64,000 nucleotides of DNA from an uncultured Sphingomonadaceae bacterium (GCA_947495985.1 CANMBD010000004.1:291642-355641); one strand, 5' to 3'. Shown: positions 35,741 through 45,440, numbered from the stretch's first letter. The notes: a model not told the origin generated them from the sequence alone. Translations and numbers: made by a program.

Positions 35741-36187
35741 TCATACACCGGTAGAACCAAAACCGCCAGAACCACGAGCAGTTTCATCCAGGTCATGGAC
35801 TTCTATCAGGTTTCCGCGTTGCACAGGTGCTACCACGATCTGGGCGATCCGGTCGCCACGTTCGACAACAAACTCTTCATCGCCCAGATTGGCTAAGATC
35901 ACCTTGATCTCGCCCCGATAGTCACTGTCGATCGTTCCCGGCGTATTGAGGACGGATATACCCTTTTTCAATGCCAGTCCCGACCGAGGACGAACTTGTA
36001 CTTCATAACCTTCCGGTATCGCGAAGGCGAAACCGGTGCCGACCAGGCCGCGCTTTCCCGGCGCGATAGTGGAGGCTTCAGCTGCACGCACATCCATGCC
36101 AGCAGAGCCGCTGGTTTCATAACCGGGCAAAGGCAGGTGGCCCGCCCCATCCAACCGCTTTACGGCTATCTCGATTGGTTCAAACAT
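35741..36187 (-). CDS. dut: dUTP diphosphatase
   Basis: Converts dUTP to dUMP, keeping uracil out of DNA. The 148-aa trimeric-type dUTPase has all five motifs: [34 protein letters not shown] and GSGGFGSTG. The start at ATG 36187 follows GAGGGA, which lies at the end of coaBC; only 7 nt separate the two genes. It is part of the ubiE-ubiB-coaBC-dut operon. Confidence 0.96.
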   Translation of the reverse strand: MFEPIEIAVKRLDGAGHLPLPGYETSGSAGMDVRAAEASTIAPGKRGLVGTGFAFAIPEGYEVQVRPRSGLALKKGISVLNTPGTIDSDYRGEIKVILANLGDEEFVVERGDRIAQIVVAPVQRGNLIEVHDLDETARGSGGFGSTGV

Positions 36188-36194
36188 TCGTCCC

Positions 36195-37466
36195 TCAGAT
36201 TTCTTCAATGATTTTGTTCACCAGCCGTCGGGCGACTTCTGGTTTAGGAAGGCGTTCCCAGATTTCGGTGCCATTTTCGGTGACGATATGCACGCTATTT
36301 TCTGCGCCGCCCATGACGTCGCCTGACACATCATTGGCGACAATCCAGTCGCAGCCTTTTTTGGCGAGCTTCGCACGGGCATGCTCTTCGATTTTCTCGG
36401 TTTCAGCGGCAAAGCCTATCAGCAAGCCTGGGCGTTTTTCATGCTGTGCTAGGCCCGCCAATATATCCGGATTCTCAACCAGCGCGAGCGGTGCAGGGTC
36501 ATCGCCCTTTTGCTTCTTGATTTTCTGTTCCGCGCGCGCATCTGATCGCCAGTCTGCGACAGCGGCTACCATGATCGCAATATCGGAAGGCAAAGCATCA
36601 TGCACGGCGGCTTCCATTTCCAATGCGGTTTCCACATCTACTCGCATTACGCCCGCAGGGGTTGGCAGGTGGACGGGACCCGCCACCAATGTCACCTGCG
36701 CGCCAGCTGCGGCTGCGGCTGCGGCAATGGCAAAACCCTGACGACCGGATGACCGGTTGGCAATATATCGCACCGGATCAATAGGTTCGCGCGTCGGGCC
36801 TGCGGTTACGAGCACATGTTTGCCGTGGAGCGGTCGATGCTGGTCAGGCGCAAAAGCAGGCTGTCCTTCCAGCGGATTGCGACCAAGTTCATTCTCACCG
36901 ATGAGGGCAGATGGGTTGTCATCCCCGCCAAGATGGCGCATGATCTCTTCCATCACCGCTGGCGGTTCGGGCAATCGGCCCGGACCGAATTCACCGCAAG
37001 CCATATCGCCTTCATCCGGTGGCATCACAATAATGCCGTCGGCGCGGAGTTGTTCAATGTTGCGCTGGGTCGCCGGATGGTCCCACATGCGCACATTCAT
37101 CGCCGGCACGGCCAGCACCTGCGTGTCGGTTGCGAGCAATAAAGTTGTCGCCAGGTCATCCGCAACGCCGCCTGCCATCTTGGCCATCAGATTGGCCGTC
37201 GCCGGACAGACCACGACCAAATCTGCTTCGCGGGACAATTGGATGTGACCCATCTCCGTCTCGTCTTTCAGCGACCAAAGCGTTGTGTGCACTTCATTTT
37301 CGGAAAGTGCAGCCAAGGTCATGGGCGTAACAAATTGTGCGCCCGACTCAGTCAGAACACAGCGCACGGTCATCCCGGCCTTACGGATCAGCCGGATCAA
37401 CTCGCTGGCCTTATAAGCGGCGATGCCGCCGCCTATAATCAGCAGGATATGTTTGGGTTTTGTCAT
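36195..37466 (-). CDS. coaBC: Phosphopantothenoylcysteine decarboxylase / phosphopantothenate-cysteine ligase
   Basis: Two consecutive steps of coenzyme A synthesis. The 423-aa protein starts [19 protein letters not shown] at ATG 37466; the longer frame upstream is not used. The CoaC part has the flavin and active-site block [20 protein letters not shown] and [12 protein letters not shown]. The CoaB part starts near [20 protein letters not shown]. The ATG overlaps the ubiB stop by 4 nt (ATGA). Confidence 0.96.
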   Translation of the reverse strand: MTKPKHILLIIGGGIAAYKASELIRLIRKAGMTVRCVLTESGAQFVTPMTLAALSENEVHTTLWSLKDETEMGHIQLSREADLVVVCPATANLMAKMAGGVADDLATTLLLATDTQVLAVPAMNVRMWDHPATQRNIEQLRADGIIVMPPDEGDMACGEFGPGRLPEPPAVMEEIMRHLGGDDNPSALIGENELGRNPLEGQPAFAPDQHRPLHGKHVLVTAGPTREPIDPVRYIANRSSGRQGFAIAAAAAAAGAQVTLVAGPVHLPTPAGVMRVDVETALEMEAAVHDALPSDIAIMVAAVADWRSDARAEQKIKKQKGDDPAPLALVENPDILAGLAQHEKRPGLLIGFAAETEKIEEHARAKLAKKGCDWIVANDVSGDVMGGAENSVHIVTENGTEIWERLPKPEVARRLVNKIIEEI

Positions 37467-39028
37467 AGCCAGCTTTGTCCCCACATCCACAGCGCGCCTG
37501 CGCCCGCTGATGCGGCTATAACAGCGGTTAAGGCATAGCGCCAAAATCCGCCGCTACGCCCTGGCTTACGGCGCTCCCAGATCAGTTCCACATCAGCCAC
37601 AGGCGGTGGCGGCGGGGCGCCGCCTTGGCGCGGAAGCTGCTGATCCAGTCGCCGGACTATGTCGGGCAGCATCATCAGCGTATCCATATCCGAATTGATC
37701 CGGTCGGCAATTGCAGCCTCGGGCCCTAATTCACCGCGGATCCAGTTTTTCACATAAGGCCCACTGGCATCCCACATATTGATACCGGGATTAAGGTCGG
37801 TCGCTATGCCTTCGACCATAACCATGGTTTTCTGAAGTAGCAGCAGATGCGGCTGCGTCTCCATGTCGAAATCCCGGGTAATCGCGAATAGGCCGTCAAG
37901 CATGTCGCCGACAGAAAGCTCGCTAACAGGTTTGCCGCGCATCGGTTCGCCCACAGCGCGAAGTGCGGTGGCAAAATCCTCCATATTGTGATGATCGGGC
38001 ACATATTGTGCTTCAAAATGGATTTCGGCCACACGCTTATAATTACCTGTGGTCAATCCATATAAAATCTCTGCCAGCCAGAAGCGCGCTTTGCGATTGA
38101 TGCGGCCCATGATACCGAAATCGATGGCTACAATAGTACCATCGGCTTTCACGAACAAATTTCCTTGATGCATATCAGCGTGGAAATAACCGGCCTCAAT
38201 CGCCTGTTTCAGGAAGGTGTGGACCAGCCGGTTGGCTATATCGTTCAAATCATGACCGGCGGCGATCAGATCGTCACGCCGAGAGATCTTGATGCCATCG
38301 ACCCAGTCGAGCGTCAGAACCCGGCCCGATGTCCGGTCCCAGTCAATGGTCGGGATTTCAAACTGTTCGACATTGGCCATATGCTCATCAAGCTCTGATG
38401 CCGATGCCGCTTCGCGACGGAGATCCAGCTCGCGCATTGTCCAGCGTCGGAAATTGGCGATGACCAGCTGTGGACGCAGCCGTTTTGCTTCTCCGCCCAT
38501 TGCTTCAAGATGAGCCGCCGCCCATTCATAGGTTTCAATATCGGCGGTGAATTTCTTTATAATGCCGGGTCGCAGCACCTTAACCGCAACTGCTTTGCCT
38601 TCGATCGTGGTGGCTCGATGGACCTGAGCGATAGAGGCTGCGCCTACTGGCTCGGGATCAATATTGCTGTAGAGCGCGTTTATGGGCTTGCCGAGGCTCG
38701 CTTCAATTTCGTCCTTGATCTTGTCGAAGGCAACGGGCGGCAGATTATCCTGCAACTGTAACAGGTCCCGGGCGGCTTCTTCGCCGATAATATCCGGCCG
38801 TGTTGCCAATGTCTGGCCAAGCTTGATCGCTGCAGGACCAATGGCCTGCAAAGCAGCGGAGTAATTTGGTGTCTTGGGCTGGATTGTGCCCAAGCGGGCG
38901 AAACGGCACAGGCGCCGGACCTGCGGCGGTGTTGCTTTGTGCTTCTCAATGTCGCGCAGCGCGCCATGTTTGGCGAGGGTACGACCCCATTTGAGCAAGC
39001 GAAAGATATGGGTTCGGGATGATGTCAT
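37463..39028 (-). CDS. ubiB: UbiB family kinase-like protein of ubiquinone synthesis
   Basis: Atypical ADCK/ABC1 kinase-like ATPase that supports ubiquinone biosynthesis. The 521-aa protein starts at ATG 39028 (MTSSRTHIFRLLKWG). It shows the UbiB signature KLGQTLATRPD, the Ala-rich nucleotide loop region AASIAQVH, the Lys motif VAVKVLRPG and the catalytic HADMHQGNLFV. A membrane helix lies near the C-terminus (YALTAVIAASAGAGALWMWG). It follows ubiE by 13 nt. Confidence 0.95.
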   Translation of the reverse strand: MTSSRTHIFRLLKWGRTLAKHGALRDIEKHKATPPQVRRLCRFARLGTIQPKTPNYSAALQAIGPAAIKLGQTLATRPDIIGEEAARDLLQLQDNLPPVAFDKIKDEIEASLGKPINALYSNIDPEPVGAASIAQVHRATTIEGKAVAVKVLRPGIIKKFTADIETYEWAAAHLEAMGGEAKRLRPQLVIANFRRWTMRELDLRREAASASELDEHMANVEQFEIPTIDWDRTSGRVLTLDWVDGIKISRRDDLIAAGHDLNDIANRLVHTFLKQAIEAGYFHADMHQGNLFVKADGTIVAIDFGIMGRINRKARFWLAEILYGLTTGNYKRVAEIHFEAQYVPDHHNMEDFATALRAVGEPMRGKPVSELSVGDMLDGLFAITRDFDMETQPHLLLLQKTMVMVEGIATDLNPGINMWDASGPYVKNWIRGELGPEAAIADRINSDMDTLMMLPDIVRRLDQQLPRQGGAPPPPPVADVELIWERRKPGRSGGFWRYALTAVIAASAGAGALWMWGQSWL

Positions 39029-39041
39029 GTCAGATAGGTGC

Positions 39042-39779
39042 TCAGATTTTCCAACCGCTGTGGATAGCAACAAGGCCGCCCATCATTGGCTCAACCTTCG
39101 TCTGGCCAAAACCAGCATCTTCGATCATGCTGCGAAATTTCTCCATCGACGGGAACCGGTCGATGGATTCGGCAAGATAACGATAACTGTCTTCATCATT
39201 TGCCACGGCCTTGCCGATTTTGGGTAGGATACGATGCGAGTAAAAATCATATATCTTGTCAAACCCGGGCCACAGCGTTTTCGAAAATTCCATGCAATAG
39301 AAACGCCCGCCATAACGCAAGACCCTGTGTGCTTCGGCCAGCGCCTTTTCGATATGGGTCACATTACGGATGCCGAAGACAATTGTGTAAGCGTCAAAAT
39401 GGGCATCGGGGAAATTGAGTTCCTCGGCATTCTGTTCGCTCCAGACCAGGCGGCCTTCGCCCTTTTTGATCGCGCGGTCGAGCCCTTCTGACAGCATATC
39501 GGGGTTGATATCAGCCACCGTGATGTTAGCGCCGCTATCGACCATACGAAAGGCGATATCGCCGGTACCGCCGGCCATATCCAGTATCTCTTCGCCTTCA
39601 CGCGGCTTTACGCGGCGAACAAAGCGATCCTTCCACAGTCGATGTGTGCCGGCACTCATGGCATCGTTCATCACATCATATTTGCTGGCAACATTGGAGA
39701 AGACTTGACCGACACGGCCCACCTTTTCGTCTTCATCCACCTCTTCATAGCCGAAGGAGACTGTCTTGGTTTCGATCAT
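39042..39779 (-). CDS. ubiE: Demethylmenaquinone/2-octaprenylphenol C-methyltransferase
   Basis: C-methylation step of ubiquinone synthesis. The 245-aa SAM enzyme has the UbiE signatures YDVMNDAMSAGTHRLWKDR and LDMAGGTGDIAFRM plus the late block RVLRYGGRFYCMEFSK. I prefer ATG 39779 (MIETKTVSFGYEEV) over the TTG at 39845 because family members begin near that point. First gene of its operon, divergent from mutM across 146 nt. Confidence 0.95.
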   Translation of the reverse strand: MIETKTVSFGYEEVDEDEKVGRVGQVFSNVASKYDVMNDAMSAGTHRLWKDRFVRRVKPREGEEILDMAGGTGDIAFRMVDSGANITVADINPDMLSEGLDRAIKKGEGRLVWSEQNAEELNFPDAHFDAYTIVFGIRNVTHIEKALAEAHRVLRYGGRFYCMEFSKTLWPGFDKIYDFYSHRILPKIGKAVANDEDSYRYLAESIDRFPSMEKFRSMIEDAGFGQTKVEPMMGGLVAIHSGWKI

Positions 39780-39925
39780 ATACTGGTTGCTCGTATCTTT
39801 GGAATCAGTCCCCGGAATCTGTCCGGGCCCTATTTTCAATGACAAGCATTAGACGACGCTTGGCAGCACTGCAATCACCCTGTAGCTGCTGAACAGAGCG
39901 ATATTGCGATATTTTGAGAGGCATG

Positions 39926-40738
39926 ATGCCAGAATTACCAGAAGTTGAGACAACCGTCGCCGGTTTGCGGCCGGTATTGGAAGGTAAAAGGCTTACTTTG
40001 GTCGAGCCACGCCGGGCTGATTTGCGCCGCCCCATCCCGAGCGATCTGCGACAGCGGATGACCGGAGCCAGAGTGACGCAACTCGCGCGCCGCGCCAAAT
40101 ATGGTTTGATTGAGACGGATCGCGGGGACGTAATGATCTTTCATCTGGGCATGTCAGGGCGGTGGCGGATTGATCCGGCGGAGCTGGAAAAGCACGATCA
40201 TCTGGTGTTGGAAACCGAAGAGGACCGGCGGCTGGTGCTAAATGATCCGCGCCGTTTTGGTTCGCTGGATCTGATTCGGTTGGAGGACATTGACCAATAT
40301 GGCCCGTTTGCGGCGATGGGGCCGGAACCTTTGGGAGATGAATTTACCGGCTCCTATCTCAAAGCGGTCACCAGGGACCGCAAAGCACCGATCAAACAAT
40401 TGCTGCTCGATCAACGCAATGTCGCAGGGCTGGGCAATATTTATGTGTGCGAGGCGTTGCATATGGCGGGAATTTTGCCAAGTCGGATGGGGGACGGAAT
40501 CTCGAAGCTGCGCTATGACAGGCTGGTAGTGGCCATCAAACAGGTGCTGGCATCGGCCATTGCCGCTGGTGGATCGTCGTTGCGAGATTTCGTCCAACCG
40601 GACGGGGAACTGGGCTATTTTGCCAAGGAATGGCTTGTATATGGCCGTGAAGGTGAGGATTGCGCGTGCGGTGGTTCTGTCTTGCGTAAGGTAGATGGTG
40701 GTCGATCCACCTTTTACTGTCGAAAATGCCAGCGCTGA
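39926..40738 (+). CDS. mutM: Formamidopyrimidine-DNA glycosylase (Fpg)
   Basis: Removes 8-oxoguanine and FaPy lesions and cleaves the AP site. The catalytic residue is the Pro exposed after Met removal, so the start must be the second ATG of the pair, 39926 (MPELPEVETT), with GAGAGG upstream. The 270-aa protein has the conserved Glu at position 3 of the mature chain and a H2TH region (LLDQRNVAGLGNIYVCEAL). The C-terminal zinc finger (CACGG...YCRKCQR) has one residue between the first two Cys instead of the E. coli spacing of two. Confidence 0.95.
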   Translation: MPELPEVETTVAGLRPVLEGKRLTLVEPRRADLRRPIPSDLRQRMTGARVTQLARRAKYGLIETDRGDVMIFHLGMSGRWRIDPAELEKHDHLVLETEEDRRLVLNDPRRFGSLDLIRLEDIDQYGPFAAMGPEPLGDEFTGSYLKAVTRDRKAPIKQLLLDQRNVAGLGNIYVCEALHMAGILPSRMGDGISKLRYDRLVVAIKQVLASAIAAGGSSLRDFVQPDGELGYFAKEWLVYGREGEDCACGGSVLRKVDGGRSTFYCRKCQR

Positions 40739-40767
40739 AGAGCCGTTGCGGCTGTTTGACTAAGCTA

Positions 40768-40796
40768 TTGACGGGAATCATCTAGGAAGCTAATGA
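40768..40796 (+). promoter_or_regulatory. Candidate sigma-70 promoter for rpsT
   Basis: TTGACG (40768-40773) and TAATGA (40791-40796) are separated by 17 nt and lie about 70 nt before the rpsT start. Found by eye; no transcription data. Confidence 0.4.
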
Positions 40797-40865
40797 CCGC
40801 CGACTTGGGCCGAGGTTGCGCATGTAATCGGCGGCTACCCAGCATTTCAGTTTTGAGGAAATTTC

Positions 40866-41129
40866 ATGGCTAATACGCCGCAAGCAAAGAAACGTATCCG
40901 TCGCAACGAGCGCCGCACGGTCATCAACAAGAATCGCGTGAGCCAGATTCGTACGAAGATCAAGTCCGTTGAAGCAGCTCTGGAAGCGGGCGATAAAGCT
41001 GCCGCGACCACCGCTCTTGCCGCAGTTCAGCCGGAATTGGCACGCGGCGTGGCACGTGGTGTGTTCCACAAGAATACAGCATCTCGGAAATTCAGCCGCC
41101 TGACAAAACGGGTCGCTGCGCTGGGATAA
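40866..41129 (+). CDS. rpsT: 30S ribosomal protein S20
   Basis: Primary 16S-rRNA-binding protein of the small subunit. The 87-aa, very basic protein has the family N-terminus [20 protein letters not shown] and the C-terminal block [15 protein letters not shown]. Length is normal. A strong terminator follows. Confidence 0.97.
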   Translation: MANTPQAKKRIRRNERRTVINKNRVSQIRTKIKSVEAALEAGDKAAATTALAAVQPELARGVARGVFHKNTASRKFSRLTKRVAALG

Positions 41130-41171
41130 GTGGTCTCGGCCAAGGCCGGACAGATTTTCGAAAAAAGAATC

Positions 41172-41200
41172 ACCCGCCTGATATCCGGCGGGTTTTCTTT
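41172..41200 (+). terminator. Rho-independent terminator after rpsT
   Basis: ACCCGCC (41172-41178) and GGCGGGT (41187-41193) form a 7-bp GC-rich stem, followed by TTTTCTTT. The A run on the other side (AAAAAAGAAT) gives the minus strand a T run too, so it may also stop the convergent gene. Confidence 0.85.
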
Positions 41201-41208
41201 TGCCTGAA

Positions 41209-42285
41209 TCAGATAAGCATCAGACCGCTGCGTCGAATCATCGCGAAAAACCCTACCATCCCGGCAGTTGCTTCGTCGCTGAGCTCGATAAATATCCGCC
41301 GACCATCTTGTTCGTCGGCCTTGCGCAGGAAAATCTCTTCTTCGGTCATTGTCTTAATCCAGCGCAGGGCGGTTGTTGGCGGCACGCTTGCGGCAATACA
41401 CAGGCTGGAAACTGCAACCTTGGTGCCTTCCAACCGCGCTGCCATCAGGTCCAGCAACATATCCCAGGCTGGGTCGGCAAACAGTTCTGCATCAAAATAT
41501 TGATCGCGCAGGCGCCTCGCTTTGATCAGGCCACGTACTTCATCCGCTGATATTGGCCGAGAAAGGCTAACAGCCTGACTATCGGTTTCGCCGTCAGCCT
41601 CTTTAGTTTGCGGGGCCGACGGTCGCATCGGTTTGAAACTGACTGGGGGATCTGCCAGCTTTGTATCTTCATCCCGCTCGTGAAAAGGGTTGCCGATTAG
41701 ATCCCTGTCGCTGCCTGATTGATCCGGCCCGGATAATTTTACCAGCGCTCTGGCAATGCGCTCTACGTCAGCCGAAATTTTCTTGAGATCCGCCAGATCT
41801 ATTTCGTCCCGGTCGGCAAAAAGGCTGCTGATCGATCGTTTGGTTCTGTGTTCAAGGGAGACAAATAGCTCTGCCACGCTGTCGCTTAGCAGGTGTTCCA
41901 CATGGGGATATTCGACTGCAGCCAATGTCGAGTCTAGCAAGTCCAGATCTGTGCGAATCAGCATCGGCAGACTTGATGCCTCACAGAAGCGTTCAACTCT
42001 TCCCAGAGCTTCGGCCTGCGCTTCACTCCATTCGGTAATCTGAATAACAATCGCGGCCACATTAAGTCGCTCGGCAAATTCTTGATCCGGCGCGTCTATC
42101 GGTAGCGGCGCACACCGCCCGCCAAGCAATTCTATGGCATGGGTGTAAAGGGCCCGTAGCTGTGTATCGTCAGAAACCAATAATATCTGCCCGCCCCAAA
42201 TATCATCATCTGTCGTTTGACCCATGTCGCTATAATACTCTTCTGAACAACCCTGCGAAATCTTATCGTCCGCTCCACCTAACAT
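41209..42285 (-). CDS. Pseudo-receiver plus MarR-like winged-helix regulator
   Basis: A 358-aa product. Residues about 31-150 read like a two-component receiver (GQILLVSDDTQLRALYTHAIELLGG), but the position that should hold the phospho-acceptor Asp reads AAIVIQITEW, so phosphorylation is unlikely. A polar linker of about 100 residues follows. The C-terminal 110 residues form a winged-helix domain (LCIAASVPPTTALRWIKTMTEE) of the MarR-like type. The start is uncertain (42285, or 42225 at MGQTTDDD). No kinase is nearby. It lies between rpsT and dnaA. Confidence 0.7.
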   Translation of the reverse strand: MLGGADDKISQGCSEEYYSDMGQTTDDDIWGGQILLVSDDTQLRALYTHAIELLGGRCAPLPIDAPDQEFAERLNVAAIVIQITEWSEAQAEALGRVERFCEASSLPMLIRTDLDLLDSTLAAVEYPHVEHLLSDSVAELFVSLEHRTKRSISSLFADRDEIDLADLKKISADVERIARALVKLSGPDQSGSDRDLIGNPFHERDEDTKLADPPVSFKPMRPSAPQTKEADGETDSQAVSLSRPISADEVRGLIKARRLRDQYFDAELFADPAWDMLLDLMAARLEGTKVAVSSLCIAASVPPTTALRWIKTMTEEEIFLRKADEQDGRRIFIELSDEATAGMVGFFAMIRRSGLMLI

Positions 42286-42632
42286 TATGATGGCTTGTCT
42301 CCAAATAATATCGGTCGATTCGTATCTTGGTGTAAAACGACATGTTGCTCTGGCCTTTGCTATGATTCATACCGGTTAGACCAACCTTTGCCCTAGGTGA
42401 TGCAGAACATATACCGATGAAAACCTCAGCCATCTCATTTGTGCATCAAGCGCTTACTATTAAACATGAATATCGGAAAATCCGGCGAATTTTTGGCATA
42501 TTGCCAGCAGAAAAACCGGGGCCTGGAGGGAATAAACTGTCGATGAACGGTACTATTTTGTCGTTCAATGGTGGTTCAGCATGCTAAAGTTACTACATTA
42601 CAAGGATGGCGGGTTAGTTGTAAGTTGAAGGA
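42286..42632. other. Intergenic region, regulator | DUF4136 lipoprotein
   Basis: 347 nt. It holds a 56-codon open frame on the plus strand (42417-42587, starting ATGAAAACC) without a Shine-Dalgarno sequence or recognisable product, which I do not count as a gene. AAGGA just before 42633 serves the lipoprotein. Nothing else is evident. Confidence 0.4.
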
Positions 42633-43322
42633 ATGATCATGACAGCGTCCAAATTCAAAAGTCCCAAGGGCTTGAAGTTGAAAATTTTCATGCCGCTCGC
42701 GTTTCTGGCACTCGGTGCCTGTGCTTCTCCCTTTCGGGCGGACGTGCAGAGATTTGCAGCCCTGCCGCCAGCACAGGGGCAAAGTTTTGCGGTGGTTGCT
42801 TCTGATCCAGAACTTTCCGGCGGACTGGAGTTTGCCCAATATGCGACGCTTGTCGAGCAGCGCATGACAGACCTTGGCTACCAATTGACCGATGATCCCG
42901 CTCAAGCGCAGTTGATTGTCAGCATGGACTATGATGTCGACAAAGGCCGTGAAAAGGTTGTTGGCGATTATGATCCTTTCTTTGCGACCAGCTTCTATGG
43001 TCGCCGCGGTTTTTACGGCCATCGTGGTTTCTATGGCCGTCATCGCTATCGCTATGGTTTCCATGACCCGTTCCTGTTCGGCGGCTATGGATTTTCGGGT
43101 TATGGCGGAGTTCGCAGTTTTACTGTTTACACCACAGAGCTAGATATGAAGATCGACCGGACAGCCGATGGAGAGCGCCTGTTTGAAGGCAAGGCAGAGG
43201 CAATGTCGCGGTCAAAGAACCTGACTTATCTGGTACCCAATCTGGTCGAAGCGATGTTTACCGACTTTCCGGGCAATAGTGGCGAACGTGTTCGCATCTC
43301 GGTAGCGCCGGAAAAGAACTAG
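42633..43322 (+). CDS. DUF4136 lipoprotein with Tyr/Gly/Arg-rich insert
   Basis: A 229-aa product with a lipoprotein signal (MPLAFLALGAC, lipid Cys near 30). The DUF4136 core is recognisable by QRFAALPPAQGQSFAVV, YQLTDDPAQAQLIVSMDYDVD and the C-terminal LVEAMFTDFPG. Between residues 119 and 157 lies an insert with repeated FYG units rich in Arg, His and Gly. DUF4136 proteins are outer-membrane or periplasmic lipoproteins of unknown function. AAGGAATG marks the start, although further ATGs follow within ten codons. Confidence 0.8.
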   Translation: MIMTASKFKSPKGLKLKIFMPLAFLALGACASPFRADVQRFAALPPAQGQSFAVVASDPELSGGLEFAQYATLVEQRMTDLGYQLTDDPAQAQLIVSMDYDVDKGREKVVGDYDPFFATSFYGRRGFYGHRGFYGRHRYRYGFHDPFLFGGYGFSGYGGVRSFTVYTTELDMKIDRTADGERLFEGKAEAMSRSKNLTYLVPNLVEAMFTDFPGNSGERVRISVAPEKN

Positions 43323-43373
43323 CCGACTTTTAAGTTTCCACCCTTTGATTGAACAGGATCTTTCTGTGTTCTG

Positions 43374-44831
43374 TCAGCTTTCGAGCTGACGGAGCAACAT
43401 CCTTACATCATTGTCCATCTCGGTATCCTCACCGCGCAATTGTTCGACCAGCTTCACTGCATGGATCACCGTGCTGTGATCGCGTCCGCCGAATTTTCGG
43501 CCAATTTCGGGATAGCTGCGCGGCGTCATTACCTTGGCGAGATACATGGCCACCTGGCGAGGGCGGGCAACCGCGCGAGCACGACGCTTGGATGACATCT
43601 CATTGCGGTCAAGGCGATAATATTCGCATACTGTGCGCTGGATTTCGTCAATCGTAATCCGGCGGCGGCAAGCGCTCAATATGTCCGACAACTGTTCCTC
43701 AGCCAATTCCTTGGTGATAGGTCTGCCGGTCAGCTGAGCGTAAGCAAGCAGTTTGTTGAGGCCTCCTTCCAACTCTCTCAGGTTCCGGCTTATCGTGCGC
43801 GCAAGAAATTCAACAACATCCTCGGACACTTCCTGATGCGGCAAGCTGGCAAGACGATGTTGCAAAATATCACGGCGCAATTCGAGACCTGCCGATTGTA
43901 TGTCGGCGACCAGCCCCATGGATAGGCGTGACAATAGCCGTTGGTCCACGCCGTCCAATGCCTGTGGCGGACGATCGGCAGCGACGACCACACGCTTGCC
44001 TCGGCTGATCAGGGAATCGACAGTATGAAGAAACTCTTCCTGTGTAGAAATTTTACCGACGATGAACTGGATATCATCAATCATCAAAAGATCTGCTTCT
44101 CGCAGCGCCGCCTTGAACTCCATGGCCTCATTGCGCCGCATGGCTGACACAAATTCTACCATGAAACGTTCGGCAGACATGTAGATGACCCGTGCGCTCG
44201 GAAATTCGGCGCGATAAGCATGGCCAATCGCATGTATCAAATGGGTTTTGCCCTGACCAGTAGAGGACTGCAGATATAACGGGCTGAATAGTGGTTTTTC
44301 GGGAGACGCCATGCGTTGCGATGCATTGAGCGCAAGAACATTGCTATGCCCGGCGATAAATTCATCAAAAGTCATCCGGGGATCAAGATCGAGCTGGAAT
44401 TTCCCGGATGATCTCTCTGTAGGCGCTTCGCTGGCAACTGCTTTGTCTTTTTTGACCTTTGCGATACGCGCCGTGCCGGCCTTGGCCGAAAAATTGATAT
44501 TCTTTACCTCGGCAGAATGAGCCTTCCAAGCCAATGCCAATCGCTCTGCATAGCGTTCGCGTACCCAATTGGCCGCAAATTCGGAGGGCAGGACCAGTTG
44601 CAATTCGCCGCTGTCCGAATCGAATCGGGCAAGTTTAATTGGCTTTATCCACTGACCAAAAATTTGTGCACCCAGGTCACGGCGCAGGCCGGAACATATT
44701 GTCTGCCATGTATCAGTCAGTTGAGATGCAACATCATCCTGACCTTGTGAATCCTGAATACGCACTTTCGCTGTTGCCGCCTTTGTGGCTGGATTGGTGC
44801 CCGCTTTTCCTGAACTTTGTACCACTAACAT
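43374..44831 (-). CDS. dnaA: Chromosomal replication initiator DnaA
   Basis: Binds DnaA boxes and opens oriC. Domain I is visible at TWQTICSGLRRDLGAQIF and the AAA+ Walker A at SSTGQGKTHLIHA. Walker B LLMIDDIQF, sensor region LLSRLSMGL and LRELEGGLNKL follow, with the domain IV DNA-binding signature GGRDHSTVIHAV near the C-terminus. The frame is open to TTG 44915. I choose ATG 44831 (485 aa) as a middle estimate; ATG 44858 and GTG 44765 are alternatives because none has a well-spaced SD. It converges with the DUF4136 gene. Confidence 0.93.
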   Translation of the reverse strand: MLVVQSSGKAGTNPATKAATAKVRIQDSQGQDDVASQLTDTWQTICSGLRRDLGAQIFGQWIKPIKLARFDSDSGELQLVLPSEFAANWVRERYAERLALAWKAHSAEVKNINFSAKAGTARIAKVKKDKAVASEAPTERSSGKFQLDLDPRMTFDEFIAGHSNVLALNASQRMASPEKPLFSPLYLQSSTGQGKTHLIHAIGHAYRAEFPSARVIYMSAERFMVEFVSAMRRNEAMEFKAALREADLLMIDDIQFIVGKISTQEEFLHTVDSLISRGKRVVVAADRPPQALDGVDQRLLSRLSMGLVADIQSAGLELRRDILQHRLASLPHQEVSEDVVEFLARTISRNLRELEGGLNKLLAYAQLTGRPITKELAEEQLSDILSACRRRITIDEIQRTVCEYYRLDRNEMSSKRRARAVARPRQVAMYLAKVMTPRSYPEIGRKFGGRDHSTVIHAVKLVEQLRGEDTEMDNDVRMLLRQLES

Positions 44832-45350
44832 CCCCCGATTTATCTCTACCCGCGTCATCGCGGGGCCGCTCATCGACTGGACAATTTGCTGCGCTTCCCA
44901 ATGATTCCCAGCCAAAGGAAACGCGGGACACAGAAAACCTTATGCTGAAAACTCGTTTTCAACGGTACTTTTTTCAATGTCATAGAGGCCAGAATTATCG
45001 AATCCTTAGCCGCCAGCCGATGCCTCTTAGTAAGCGCGTAAGAACGAGTCGAGCAAGGCCGCTGGTGTAAAAAAAATGAAATAATTTGATTGACAGCGGC
45101 AAGCTGAGGAAAAATCGAATAATCCATCTAAGCTACTGAAAAAAAATAAATATATTCTGTGGATAATCAGGTATAAGCTGCGAATCGCGGTATGACCGTA
45201 GGTTTTGCATCATGTTACAAAATCGAGTTGCACGGACATTTGCAAATGACTGGTATTTTTATATTTTGAAAAAGCCTGCGGAAAGGTGCTTGCCAAAGCC
45301 CTCATGATTTGGCAATGGCCCCGAACACTTCATGGGCTGGTCTCATGCAA
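44832..45350. other. AT-rich region upstream of dnaA
   Basis: About 500 nt without a gene between dnaA and tRNA-Val. It is markedly AT-rich around 45066-45170 (runs of A, then AAAAAATAAATATATTC). It contains one perfect DnaA box and an 8-bp inverted repeat TTGCCAAA/TTTGGCAA at 45290-45315. It should carry the dnaA promoter. Confidence 0.6.
45158..45166 (-). promoter_or_regulatory. Perfect consensus DnaA box
   Basis: TGTGGATAA here is the exact complement of TTATCCACA, the high-affinity DnaA box. It lies next to an A/T-rich tract about 330 nt upstream of the dnaA start. A single box suits autoregulation of dnaA; an origin would be expected to show several boxes, which I do not see. Confidence 0.7.
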
Positions 45351-45426
<76 letters not shown>

Positions 45427-45440
45427 TTTTTTGATTCTCT

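Noticed and set aside
37467..37544. Longer CoaBC start
   Set aside because: The added residues lie inside ubiB and lack family similarity; ATG 37466 overlaps the ubiB stop by 4 nt, as elsewhere in this operon.
42417..42587. 56-codon plus-strand frame before the DUF4136 gene
   Set aside because: No Shine-Dalgarno sequence, no recognisable product, and composition like the surrounding non-coding DNA.
44832..45350. Chromosomal origin of replication
   Set aside because: Only one perfect DnaA box is visible and no box cluster; one box is enough for dnaA autoregulation, so origin is kept as a question only.
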